Below are positions 1 to 5,325 of a DNA stretch of 6,084 nucleotides, piece after piece. The notes under the pieces were generated by a model, which was given only the letters and a program-made list of their open reading frames with translations, had not been told where the DNA came from and did not search any database. Position 1 is the stretch's first letter; the number at the start of each line of letters is the position of its first letter. A program made the position numbers and the translations under genes. The stretch is from an uncultured Bacteroidales bacterium (GTDB lineage Bacteria > Bacteroidota > Bacteroidia > Bacteroidales > P3): positions 1 through 6,084 of the forward strand of contig CALCUN010000158.1 of assembly GCA_937906975.1 (NCBI GenBank). Direction: 5' to 3'.

Positions 1-334
1 GCAAAGAAAGATAACCATTTGAAGAAAAGTCTAATGTATTAGAAGAAAGAATTTTTGCAATATTTGCAGACACCTTGTCTGCCTCTTGCTTGTTATCATC
101 ATCTGATTCAATCTTAGTTTTAGATTGATAATAAGTATTTATACGTTCACGAACTTGGTCAATATTTATTTCGCCCTCTATATGTTTACAAGCGGTATCT
201 TTAAGATAATCCGAAGTTTGCAAACCATCAACAGCCTGCAACCCAATTGCAGTACGCCATATCTCTGCCTTAGCCTTTTTATTCGGTTCTCCTTGCCTTA
301 TATATTCATCAAAATTCAAATATCCGTTTTGCAT
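1..334 (-). CDS. Fic-family protein, N-terminal part only (runs off the left edge)
   Basis: Only the first 111 codons are present; the catalytic Fic core with its HPFx(D/E)GNGR loop would lie beyond the window edge. Recognition rests on the N-terminal region. Residues 8-70 resemble the small helical VbhA-type antitoxin domain fused to many Fic proteins (NFDEYIRQGEP, then IWRTAIGLQAVDG, then KHIEGEINIDQVRERINTYY). Residues 85-111 (ADKVSANIAKIL, then FSSNGYLSL) resemble the run-up to the Fic fold. Fic enzymes usually transfer AMP from ATP to a hydroxyl side chain of a target protein; the VbhA-like helix blocks ATP in the resting state. Here the blocking motif (S/T)xxxE(G/N) appears to read LQAVDG (residues 32-37), so Ser/Thr and Glu are both changed. 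The ATG at 332-334 is the only sensible start. It follows the GIY-YIG gene by 26 bases, so the two are probably co-transcribed. Family call is from memory of the motif pattern. Confidence 0.8.
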   Translation of the reverse strand, partial: MQNGYLNFDEYIRQGEPNKKAKAEIWRTAIGLQAVDGLQTSDYLKDTACKHIEGEINIDQVRERINTYYQSKTKIESDDDNKQEADKVSANIAKILSSNTLDFSSNGYLSL

Positions 335-360
335 AAAGGTTAATCGCAAATTTACTTTCT

Positions 361-1176
361 CTATCTATAAATTGAATCTAATGTATTTCCGTCTTTGTCT
401 TTCCATTCTGTCCAGCCATTAGACGGACGTCCTATACAAAAATCTGCCGCAGCACTTGGACTTGAAAACACTTTATCAGAGGTCATAATCAATTTATCAT
501 CTTCCATTGCGGTGTATTCTTTCAATAACAATTCTCTTTTTTCTTTCCAAGACAATGAAGGAACAGTTGTTTGTGCAATAACGCTACCTTTTAACACAGT
601 AAAACCATTTGAGCTATAAAATCCTACTGCCTCACAACCACGCCCCTTTGTATAGAATAAATGTTCTGACTTTGGTTGTGATTGTTCAAATATATTGCAA
701 CCAATAAAAGAGGTTAAAAACTTAACGTCTTCAAAAAACTCGTCCATTGAGTCTTGTTGATATTCTGGCAAATTTGGAACTTTAGGAGTTTGTTTATTTT
801 CGTTCAAAACAAAAGCATTAACCTCTTTCGCTTCCTTTATAGCCTTATATTCCAAATATTGCACATCGGCTTTTGTCATATCAGCGTCCTTTGACACAAA
901 TATCAAAGCCTTTTGCCAAAACGTCTTTTTACTATCGTGGTCTTTTACTCTCTCGCAAAAGTTTTCAGTTTCGCCAATATAAGCCTTAGGCTTTGTATCC
1001 TCATCTTCTCCAAGCAAAATATAAAAAGCAGGCTTTTGCAGTTTCTCTTGCGTATTCAAATAAGACAAATTAGAACGAGGGACAACAAACATTTGACAAA
1101 TCTTGTTGCTAATAAAAGCATATTGAGTTCCTTTTGGATCTCCATCTATTAAATATGTAGTTACTGTCTTGCCCAT
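361..1176 (-). CDS. GIY-YIG nuclease family protein with C-terminal DUF4357
   Basis: 271 residues. The GIY-YIG fold starts near residue 50: FYILLG (51-56) and AYIGET (65-70) are the two paired strands, ER (75-76) carries the usual catalytic Arg, His80 follows, and Glu109 in QYLEYKAI is the expected metal-binding Glu. The nuclease core therefore looks intact. Residues 1-48 form an N-terminal extension. The tail, about 205-270, matches DUF4357, with FSSPSAAADFCIG (237-249) followed by NGWTEWKDKDG (253-263). GIY-YIG enzymes cleave DNA with a divalent metal ion. The DUF4357 fusion is widespread in bacteria, often beside restriction or other defence genes, but its substrate is unknown to me. The gene lies 45 bases downstream of the Abi-alpha gene and 26 bases upstream of the Fic gene, all on one strand. 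A sampled line (541-600) has 22/60 G+C, higher than the two genes upstream. Function as a nuclease is inferred from motifs. Confidence 0.88.
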   Translation of the reverse strand: MGKTVTTYLIDGDPKGTQYAFISNKICQMFVVPRSNLSYLNTQEKLQKPAFYILLGEDEDTKPKAYIGETENFCERVKDHDSKKTFWQKALIFVSKDADMTKADVQYLEYKAIKEAKEVNAFVLNENKQTPKVPNLPEYQQDSMDEFFEDVKFLTSFIGCNIFEQSQPKSEHLFYTKGRGCEAVGFYSSNGFTVLKGSVIAQTTVPSLSWKEKRELLLKEYTAMEDDKLIMTSDKVFSSPSAAADFCIGRPSNGWTEWKDKDGNTLDSIYR

Positions 1177-1221
1177 GAGGTTAATTTTAAAGATATGTTT
1201 TAACTTTTTAACGCTTTATAT

Positions 1222-2004
1222 TTATTTTGTACATGCTTTTATAAATAATCTTCCAAAAGGAGTTAAAGAGAAAAAGCTATTTTCCACAGATATAGATTTG
1301 TATTTAAGAGGGACTATTTCTTCTTCCAATTCTTTTATTTTATGTACTTCTTTTATCTTATTATAAATAGTATTATCAACCTTATATACCCCTTTTTCAT
1401 CTATTAAAATTCCCAAACTCACAAAATTTGCTAAATACGCATTAACATTTTGAGGAAAATCTAATTTAACTTCTGATTCAATTAATGTTATATGTTCTAA
1501 AAGAGTACGATACCCTTTACCATCTAAAACATTACCATTAACTGTACAATACAAAACATCATTCTCCCTTTTTAAGTATTTTAATAACTTTGCCTCATCA
1601 GGAGTTATTCTTTCTATCATATTTATAAATGCAGGATGAGCAGTATTAACCATATCAATATTTGAAGCATTTGCTAATAATGTTGTAAATAAATCAGCAA
1701 TTTCTTCATTTGTTGTATATGAAAGTTTTTCTACTATAGGTGTACCTATTTGCGGATGAACTTCACATCGTTTATCTTCAGGTATCTGTTCCAACTTTTC
1801 TCCATATTCATTTAATCGCTTTTCAAAATTCATTTTAAATTTTTCATTTAGCAATTTAATAGGAAGTAAAAAAGAAGTACTAAATTCAAAAACAGTACCT
1901 AAAGCAACCCCTATTGCTTTAACACTTGGCTTTGCTAAATCTCCATATATTTGACTTAAAATATTAGGTGTTGATTTTACTAAATTAGCTATTTGATTAT
2001 CCAT
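1222..2004 (-). CDS. DUF4393 / Abi-alpha family protein
   Basis: 260 residues matching the Abi-alpha (DUF4393) pattern. An amphipathic or hydrophobic stretch AIGVALGTVFEF...FLLPIK (30-50) is followed by a charged helical part (51-80) and a Pro-containing link (HPQIGTPIVEKLSY, 83-96). Next comes the family hallmark EEIADLFTTLLANASN (100-115), then HPAFINMIERITPDEAKLL (123-141). The C-terminal 100 residues look like a winged-helix-type module (YLANFVSLGILI at 190-201, FFSLTPFGRLFI at 244-255). The family is named for proteins linked to abortive phage infection, but its mechanism is not established to my knowledge. Residues 27-50 could touch a membrane without being a clear transmembrane helix. 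The gene starts 11 bases after the stop of the cyclase-like gene, so the pair is very probably one transcript. No Shine-Dalgarno is visible. A sampled line (1261-1320) has 17/60 G+C. Confidence 0.83.
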   Translation of the reverse strand: MDNQIANLVKSTPNILSQIYGDLAKPSVKAIGVALGTVFEFSTSFLLPIKLLNEKFKMNFEKRLNEYGEKLEQIPEDKRCEVHPQIGTPIVEKLSYTTNEEIADLFTTLLANASNIDMVNTAHPAFINMIERITPDEAKLLKYLKRENDVLYCTVNGNVLDGKGYRTLLEHITLIESEVKLDFPQNVNAYLANFVSLGILIDEKGVYKVDNTIYNKIKEVHKIKELEEEIVPLKYKSISVENSFFSLTPFGRLFIKACTK

Positions 2005-2015
2005 AATTAAATTAA

Positions 2016-2690
2016 TTATTTATCTTGTTTTTTTTCTTCTAGTGGAACTATCATGTTAATAGTATTATCTAAATATACTCTTGGATTTCCTGAAACTGTT
2101 TTTCGCAAAGCTGTAAGCCATCCTTTAGCATCTTCACTTATATCTGCTTCTTGATTTTTATCATTCATTTTATGCCAAACTATATGATAATGTTTTGATT
2201 TACCTTTTTTAAGAGGTACCGCATAATCCTCTATTATAAAAGATTTTTTAGACTTTGTAAATTCATTTACATCCTCCTCTGTAGATTCGTGAAAAACAAT
2301 TCCATAATAACATAATTCTTCTTCTAGCAAATATGCATCAACTAATGCTTTGCCGAAAAACAATTGATTATCTTTATCAAAAATCATTTCTCCTTTTGCA
2401 ATAGCACCTCTTAAAGCAAATCCTGTTTTTAATGCTATTTGCATTAAAATAGCCGCCGCCTTACAGATTCTATTTAAATCATCTTGCGTACTCTCCATAG
2501 AAACCAATACTATTGAATCTGAAAATTGCGCCATTTCTATCATAGTTTTATTTTTACTCTCTAATAAGGGCTTTAATTTTTTATTTTTTGTTTTAAAATC
2601 AGATAATTGTGTTTTTAACTCCTCAATAGGGGTATTATTAACTCTTTCTTTGAAGCCCATAATATCTAAATAAAGAACAAATTTTGCCAT
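2016..2690 (-). CDS. class III nucleotidyl-cyclase-like protein (cyclase homology domain, degenerate)
   Basis: 224 residues with the layout of a class III adenylate/guanylate cyclase domain. The first strand and metal Asp are LYLDIMGFKERV (Asp9). FSDSIVLVS carries the second metal Asp (Asp58) in the position of the usual GD hairpin. The central strand is FALRGAIAKGE (91-101). GKALVDAYLLEEE (113-125) corresponds to the GxxVNxAxRLE helix. In that helix Asp118 replaces the usual Asn, and a Leu lies where the transition-state Arg is expected. Both metal ligands are thus kept but the classical transition-state pair is not. The C-terminal part (about 150-210) is extra to the core. Such stand-alone small cyclase-like proteins occur near defence genes, and the Pycsar cyclases of anti-phage systems belong to the same fold, but I cannot tell whether this one makes a cyclic nucleotide. 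It is the first gene of a tight pair with the Abi-alpha gene. The start at ATG 2688-2690 has only AT-rich leader upstream. Confidence 0.72.
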   Translation of the reverse strand: MAKFVLYLDIMGFKERVNNTPIEELKTQLSDFKTKNKKLKPLLESKNKTMIEMAQFSDSIVLVSMESTQDDLNRICKAAAILMQIALKTGFALRGAIAKGEMIFDKDNQLFFGKALVDAYLLEEELCYYGIVFHESTEEDVNEFTKSKKSFIIEDYAVPLKKGKSKHYHIVWHKMNDKNQEADISEDAKGWLTALRKTVSGNPRVYLDNTINMIVPLEEKKQDK

Positions 2691-2753
2691 AATATTAAAA
2701 TTAGTTTACAATGCTGATTCTCTATAGGACTAAATTATATTTTTATCCTCTAA

Positions 2754-2783
2754 CAAATTTATAAATATTATGCGATATGTAAA
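2754..2783 (-). promoter_or_regulatory. candidate Bacteroidota promoter for the cyclase-like/Abi-alpha pair
   Basis: On the minus strand 2761-2754 reads TAAATTTG, an exact TAnnTTTG -7 box. TTTA at 2783-2780, 18 bases upstream, is an imperfect -33 element (TTTG expected, 19-21 base spacing). The start of transcription would fall near 2747, giving a leader of about 55 bases. The -7 match is exact; the -33 match is weak, so this is moderate evidence. Confidence 0.45.
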
Positions 2784-2994
2784 TAAAAAAGAAAAGAAAA
2801 TATATTAACATATTGTTAATTGCTCATATAATTAGAAAACTTTATTCCATTTTATTCTTTTTTCGTAGGTTTAAAGAGCGTTTAAATATGTTTAAAACTC
2901 ATATTCTTTTTATTAAAATCACAGGAAAACAAAAAATAAATAGAGCAAAAGCATTATTTTCATTTTTTTTGCATAAAAGAGCTATAGATGCAGT

Positions 2995-3035
2995 AAAAAA
3001 GGCTATTACCTATAAGGATTATAGCCTTTTCTCTG
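2995..3035 (-). terminator. intrinsic terminator after the 66-codon gene, probably bidirectional
   Basis: AAAAGGCTAT at 2997-3006 pairs perfectly with ATAGCCTTTT at 3021-3030 around a 14-base loop. Read on the minus strand the 3' arm continues into a run of six T (3000-2995), 20 bases past the stop codon of the 66-codon gene. Read on the plus strand the arm ends in TTTT followed by a further T run at 3036-3040, so it could also stop plus-strand transcripts. Confidence 0.85.
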
Positions 3036-3049
3036 TTTTTAGTTATAGA

Positions 3050-3250
3050 TTAAAGTTCTTTTTCTTTGTTAATAGGAATATAATTCCACATTTCAACACA
3101 TTTTGTTCCATCAGTATCTTCTCTTACAATTCCTTTCATTAGAGTCTCAGCAACAATAGGACAGAAATACTCTCCTATTTTAAGTTCTTGACGTTTTACT
3201 TTTCTACTGCATCCAGCACAATACGGAATACCATTTTTAATTGTTACCAT
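3050..3250 (-). CDS. small cysteine-containing hypothetical protein (66 residues)
   Basis: I do not recognise this family. The 66-residue product has CAGC (Cys11, Cys14), Cys30 in EYFCP and Cys51 in TKCVEMW. One CxxC plus two further cysteines is compatible with a small zinc-binding fold, although there is no second CxxC as in a standard zinc ribbon. There is no signal peptide or membrane helix. The gene is well supported by its surroundings. It has a near-consensus promoter upstream (3297-3329) and AAAGG a few bases before ATG 3248-3250, one of the better ribosome-binding sites in the window. A perfect hairpin terminator lies 20 bases past the stop. It therefore appears to be a single-gene transcription unit. 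Small cytoplasmic metal-binding or regulatory protein is a guess. Confidence 0.75.
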   Translation of the reverse strand: MVTIKNGIPYCAGCSRKVKRQELKIGEYFCPIVAETLMKGIVREDTDGTKCVEMWNYIPINKEKEL

Positions 3251-3296
3251 AACCTTTGAATTTTAATTAATACTAAGTTTTTACATTGATGCAATA

Positions 3297-3329
3297 CAAA
3301 GATAATGTAAAAAAAATCAAAACTACAAA
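3297..3329 (-). promoter_or_regulatory. near-ideal Bacteroidota promoter of the 66-codon gene
   Basis: Minus strand TTTG (3329-3326), 21 bases, then TATCTTTG (3304-3297): both elements exact and the spacing within the expected 19-21. Transcription would start near 3290, about 40 bases before the ATG. Confidence 0.8.
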
Positions 3330-3365
3330 ATTATTTGTTCATCATTAACATTTTTTTTGACCTAG

Positions 3366-4055
3366 TCATTCATTCGAAGAAATACCCAACTCGTTCTCAA
3401 TAGACTCTCTTATAGATTTCAGATTCTTTTCGTCTTCATCTAATGAAAACCTATAATAGCATTGTGTCATTGTTGAGTCAAGAACAAACAAGACATTACC
3501 GAAAGAAACCACACCTGCATTATTGCTAGCTCTATAACGATGAATAACTTGCCACCCTATAAATTCACCATCTTTTTCAGTGCCACGATTTCTGATAATT
3601 TCTTGCTGTTTTTCGATTTTAGGCTGCAACTCTTTCATTTTTGCAGATGCTTCTGACCTAGCTTCTCTTTCATGCTCTAAAAATGGTCCACTTGGATTAC
3701 CGTGAAATCTTATAGTCCAATCGTTCGATTCATACGATGATTTTGCAGCCTCATATTCATTCCGCAAATCAATTAGTTTAACAGCTGCATTAATACAATC
3801 TACATCTGTTAGGTAATTATAGAAGACACTATCCACTATAGTATTTACTGGGTCGTAGCTTTCTGGATAATAAAGATTCTCACAAACAAGTTTCTTTGCC
3901 ATAGTTACAGCAGTTTCTTGTCTGACTTCTATATTGGAGAAAGAAGATCCATCGTCTTCTTTAGTTGAACAACTTTTGGGTAAAAACACACACAAGACAA
4001 TGATATTTGTAACAACGCTTACTACTAATACTACATATAATATAATCTTTTTCAT
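3366..4055 (-). CDS. membrane-anchored or exported hypothetical protein (229 residues)
   Basis: The N-terminus is MKK followed by an uninterrupted hydrophobic segment (IILYVVLVVSVVTNIIVLCVFL, residues 4-25), an uncleaved signal anchor or a signal peptide. Cys29 in LPKSCS follows but does not fit a standard lipobox. Residues 30-45 are a polar linker. The outer domain contains YYPESYDPV (62-70) and a charged helical, probably coiled-coil stretch (about 95-155). A strand-rich end follows with GWQVIHRYRASNNAGVVSFG (168-187) and VLFVLD. From memory, similar SY and HxYRAxNxxG patterns recur in small exported Bacteroidota proteins of unknown function; I cannot name the family. The ATG at 4053-4055 is supported by the MKK-plus-hydrophobic start and a strong promoter 90 bases upstream. 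A sampled line (3661-3720) has 23/60 G+C, close to the GIY-YIG gene. Likely role at the inner membrane or periplasm is inference. Confidence 0.8.
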   Translation of the reverse strand: MKKIILYVVLVVSVVTNIIVLCVFLPKSCSTKEDDGSSFSNIEVRQETAVTMAKKLVCENLYYPESYDPVNTIVDSVFYNYLTDVDCINAAVKLIDLRNEYEAAKSSYESNDWTIRFHGNPSGPFLEHEREARSEASAKMKELQPKIEKQQEIIRNRGTEKDGEFIGWQVIHRYRASNNAGVVSFGNVLFVLDSTMTQCYYRFSLDEDEKNLKSIRESIENELGISSNE

Positions 4056-4140
4056 TTTGAATTTTTAGTTTTTTGATATAATCTGTACTACTCTCGTTTT
4101 TAGAACGATTTTATACTTAAATTTAATTTGTTTCTATTCG

Positions 4141-4172
4141 CAAATTTACAATTTTCATTTCAGTCTAACAAA
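4141..4172 (-). promoter_or_regulatory. near-ideal Bacteroidota promoter of the exported-protein gene
   Basis: Minus strand TTTG (4172-4169), 20 bases, then TAAATTTG (4148-4141): both boxes are exact. Predicted start of transcription is near 4134, leaving a leader of roughly 80 bases before ATG 4055. I see no obvious riboswitch-like structure in the leader. Confidence 0.8.
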
Positions 4173-4185
4173 ATATTTATCATAT

Positions 4186-4390
4186 TTATGCGAGTATCCA
4201 ATATTTCATTGCTACTATTTTGCCTAATGAATTTAATATAGATATTCTTATTTGATTACTCTCTAAAATTTTATATTCAAATATTATCTTTATATCTTCC
4301 TTTACAATTAATACTTATAAGGATATTATTTGTACTTAAAAGTTCTTGCAATGCTTTTATTGTATATCTAAGTTTATTTCTCAATATTAA
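4186..4390 (-). pseudogene. possible decayed gene end (two overlapping open frames, different phase)
   Basis: On the minus strand 4390-4280 is open for 37 codons (contains LRYTIKALQELLSTNNILIS). A second frame, 4314-4186, is open for 42 codons and ends in TAA; it contains IIFEYKILESNQIRISIL followed by NSLGKIVAMKYW. The two overlap at about 4314-4280, so one frameshift there would join them into a stretch of about 70 residues with ordinary protein composition and no start codon. The upper end coincides with the start of the 74-base repeat at 4391, as if something had cut the gene there. In AT-rich DNA open frames this long also occur by chance, so this is only a suggestion. Confidence 0.2.
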
Positions 4391-4464
4391 TTAACGAATG
4401 ATTAAATTGGTTTTAAAGGATTTCTTTCATGTAATCCGTTCCCATTTTCAAAGATTTCCAACCA
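4391..4464. repeat. 74-base direct repeat, copy 1
   Basis: This 74-base block, starting TTAACGAATGATTAAAT and ending CCAACCA, recurs in the same orientation at 5193-5266 with 5 substitutions and no gaps. It contains a small imperfect stem (GGATT at 4418-4422 with AATCC at 4433-4437). It lies between the possible gene remnant and the AT-rich orphan gene. Confidence 0.92.
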
Positions 4465-4608
4465 CTATATCAATAAAAAAACAATTATTTGAAGTTAATT
4501 TATGAAGTTCTTATTCAATGAGTAAAAACATTGTAGGGAATATTTAGTATAAAATTGAACAAATGATAAATAAAATTTGTTGTTACTGAAATTTTAATAT
4601 TAAAAAGT

Positions 4609-5151
4609 ATGGAAATAACACCTAAATGCTGTAAAAAGGATTACCTAAAAATTCAACTATTTGACAAAAGATATAGTGTTTTTCAAAGTGTACTAGATTC
4701 TATAACTATTATTAAACGTGATAATTGGGATAGATATATCCTTTTCAAAGAAACTGATATTAACATTGGCAAACAATTATTAGAGATAGAAGAGAGTTTA
4801 TATAATTCTGTATATCGTTCTAAATGCTTATTTGATAATAATATACATTCTAAAATGATTGAGGTTAATAATAAATTCTGTACAGTCTCTAAATCATATA
4901 AGGATATGTTTATTGCAAATTTAGCTTTTTTTCAATCTCAAAACAATGCGCAAGGTTTTGCAAATGTATTTATTTCTCAAGTCTTGTCTAAAAATGGATT
5001 AAGTACAAAAGAACATGAAGAAGCACTTAAAAATAAATTCCCTGAAATCTATCCTAATTTAGAAGAATTTGCCAAAACATGTAATTCTTATCTTTCTTTT
5101 GTAGAAGAATGTGGCATAATGGAAGATTTCAACAAATATATTATTATTTAA
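4609..5151 (+). CDS. AT-rich orphan protein (180 residues), function unknown
   Basis: This is the only plus-strand gene. I do not recognise a named family. The predicted product is soluble and largely helical. DYLKIQLFDKRYSVFQSVLD (11-30) followed by LYNSVYRSKCLFDNNIHSKM (64-83) resembles, from memory, the cytoplasmic region of a loosely defined bacterial family. Those proteins carry LxLFDRRxxVY and later a FLF-type segment, usually after N-terminal membrane helices; no membrane helix is present here. Five cysteines lie in the first half (Cys7, 8, 73, 91) and near residue 157. The ATG at 4609 is the only ATG in the open frame, whose upstream stop is at 4567-4569. Base composition is extreme (11/60 G+C in line 4801-4860). 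The gene lies between two copies of a 74-base direct repeat, which together with composition suggests recent acquisition. No clear promoter or terminator is visible. Confidence 0.72.
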   Translation: MEITPKCCKKDYLKIQLFDKRYSVFQSVLDSITIIKRDNWDRYILFKETDINIGKQLLEIEESLYNSVYRSKCLFDNNIHSKMIEVNNKFCTVSKSYKDMFIANLAFFQSQNNAQGFANVFISQVLSKNGLSTKEHEEALKNKFPEIYPNLEEFAKTCNSYLSFVEECGIMEDFNKYIII

Positions 5152-5192
5152 TAGACTATCTTCTTTCTTATTTAAAGCAGTTTTAACCACGT

Positions 5193-5266
5193 TTAACGAA
5201 TGATTAAATCGGTTTTAAAGGATTTCTTTCATGTAATCCATTTCCTTTTTCAAAGATTACCAACCA
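5193..5266. repeat. 74-base direct repeat, copy 2
   Basis: Same orientation as 4391-4464, offset 802 bases, 69 of 74 positions identical. It lies about 300 bases downstream of the 5S rRNA gene in the direction of rRNA transcription and continues directly into the 21-base-period block, which copy 1 lacks. Confidence 0.92.
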
Positions 5267-5325
5267 GTACCACGCGATGGTATTCCATTTTCTCTTTGTG
5301 GTATTCCAATACCTCCGCATGGTAC
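5267..5325. repeat. nested inverted repeats downstream of the rRNA operon
   Basis: GTACCACGCG (5267-5276) pairs with CGCATGGTAC (5316-5325) at 9 of 10 positions. Inside, GGTATT and AATACC (5300-5313) form a perfect 6-base palindrome with a 2-base centre. TACC (5268-5271) can also pair with GGTA (5279-5282). Alternative hairpins are therefore possible in a transcript of either strand. Confidence 0.65.

Larger units (their letters stand above)
2691..3049. other. 359-base intergenic stretch: promoter plus terminator, no convincing gene
   Basis: This gap holds the candidate promoter of the cyclase-like gene (2754-2783) and the hairpin terminator of the 66-codon gene (2995-3035). The rest, about 2790-2990, is AT-rich with long A and T runs. 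I see no tRNA, no repeat and no open frame with protein-like composition. A plus-strand open frame from 2813 to 3142 crosses the terminator and the opposite-strand gene and is judged spurious. Confidence 0.6.
4056..4608. other. 553-base divergent intergenic region
   Basis: The region separates the minus-strand exported-protein gene from the plus-strand orphan gene. It holds the strong promoter at 4141-4172, a possible gene remnant at 4186-4390 and copy 1 of the 74-base repeat at 4391-4464. From 4465 to 4608 I see only AT-rich DNA. A weak promoter-like AAAATTTG at 4572-4579 lies before the plus-strand gene but has no properly spaced -33 element. Confidence 0.6.

Noticed and set aside
125..343. 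Plus-strand open frame of 72 codons
   Set aside because: It lies antisense to the Fic N-terminal region, whose minus-strand translation is clearly recognisable.
347..354. Exact -7 promoter box (TAAATTTG on the minus strand) just before the Fic start
   Set aside because: No -33 element is found at the right spacing, and the implied leader would be only about five bases. The Fic gene is more simply read as downstream in an operon.
395..1152. Plus-strand open frames of 74 and 79 codons (395-619 and 913-1152)
   Set aside because: Both are antisense to the well-supported GIY-YIG/DUF4357 gene.
1188..1195. TATCTTTA on the minus strand before the GIY-YIG gene
   Set aside because: One mismatch to the -7 box, no -33 element, and an implied leader of only a few bases. 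Kept only as a remote possibility for an internal promoter.
2813..3142. Plus-strand open frame of 109 codons
   Set aside because: It runs through the perfect hairpin terminator and over the opposite-strand 66-codon gene, which has its own promoter and ribosome-binding site. Its product is rich in Phe, Lys and Ile, as expected from translating AT-rich DNA.
4391..5266. CRISPR array or insertion-sequence ends
   Set aside because: Only two repeat copies, 728 bases apart and enclosing a gene. No spacer-like regularity, no transposase and no terminal inverted repeats were found.
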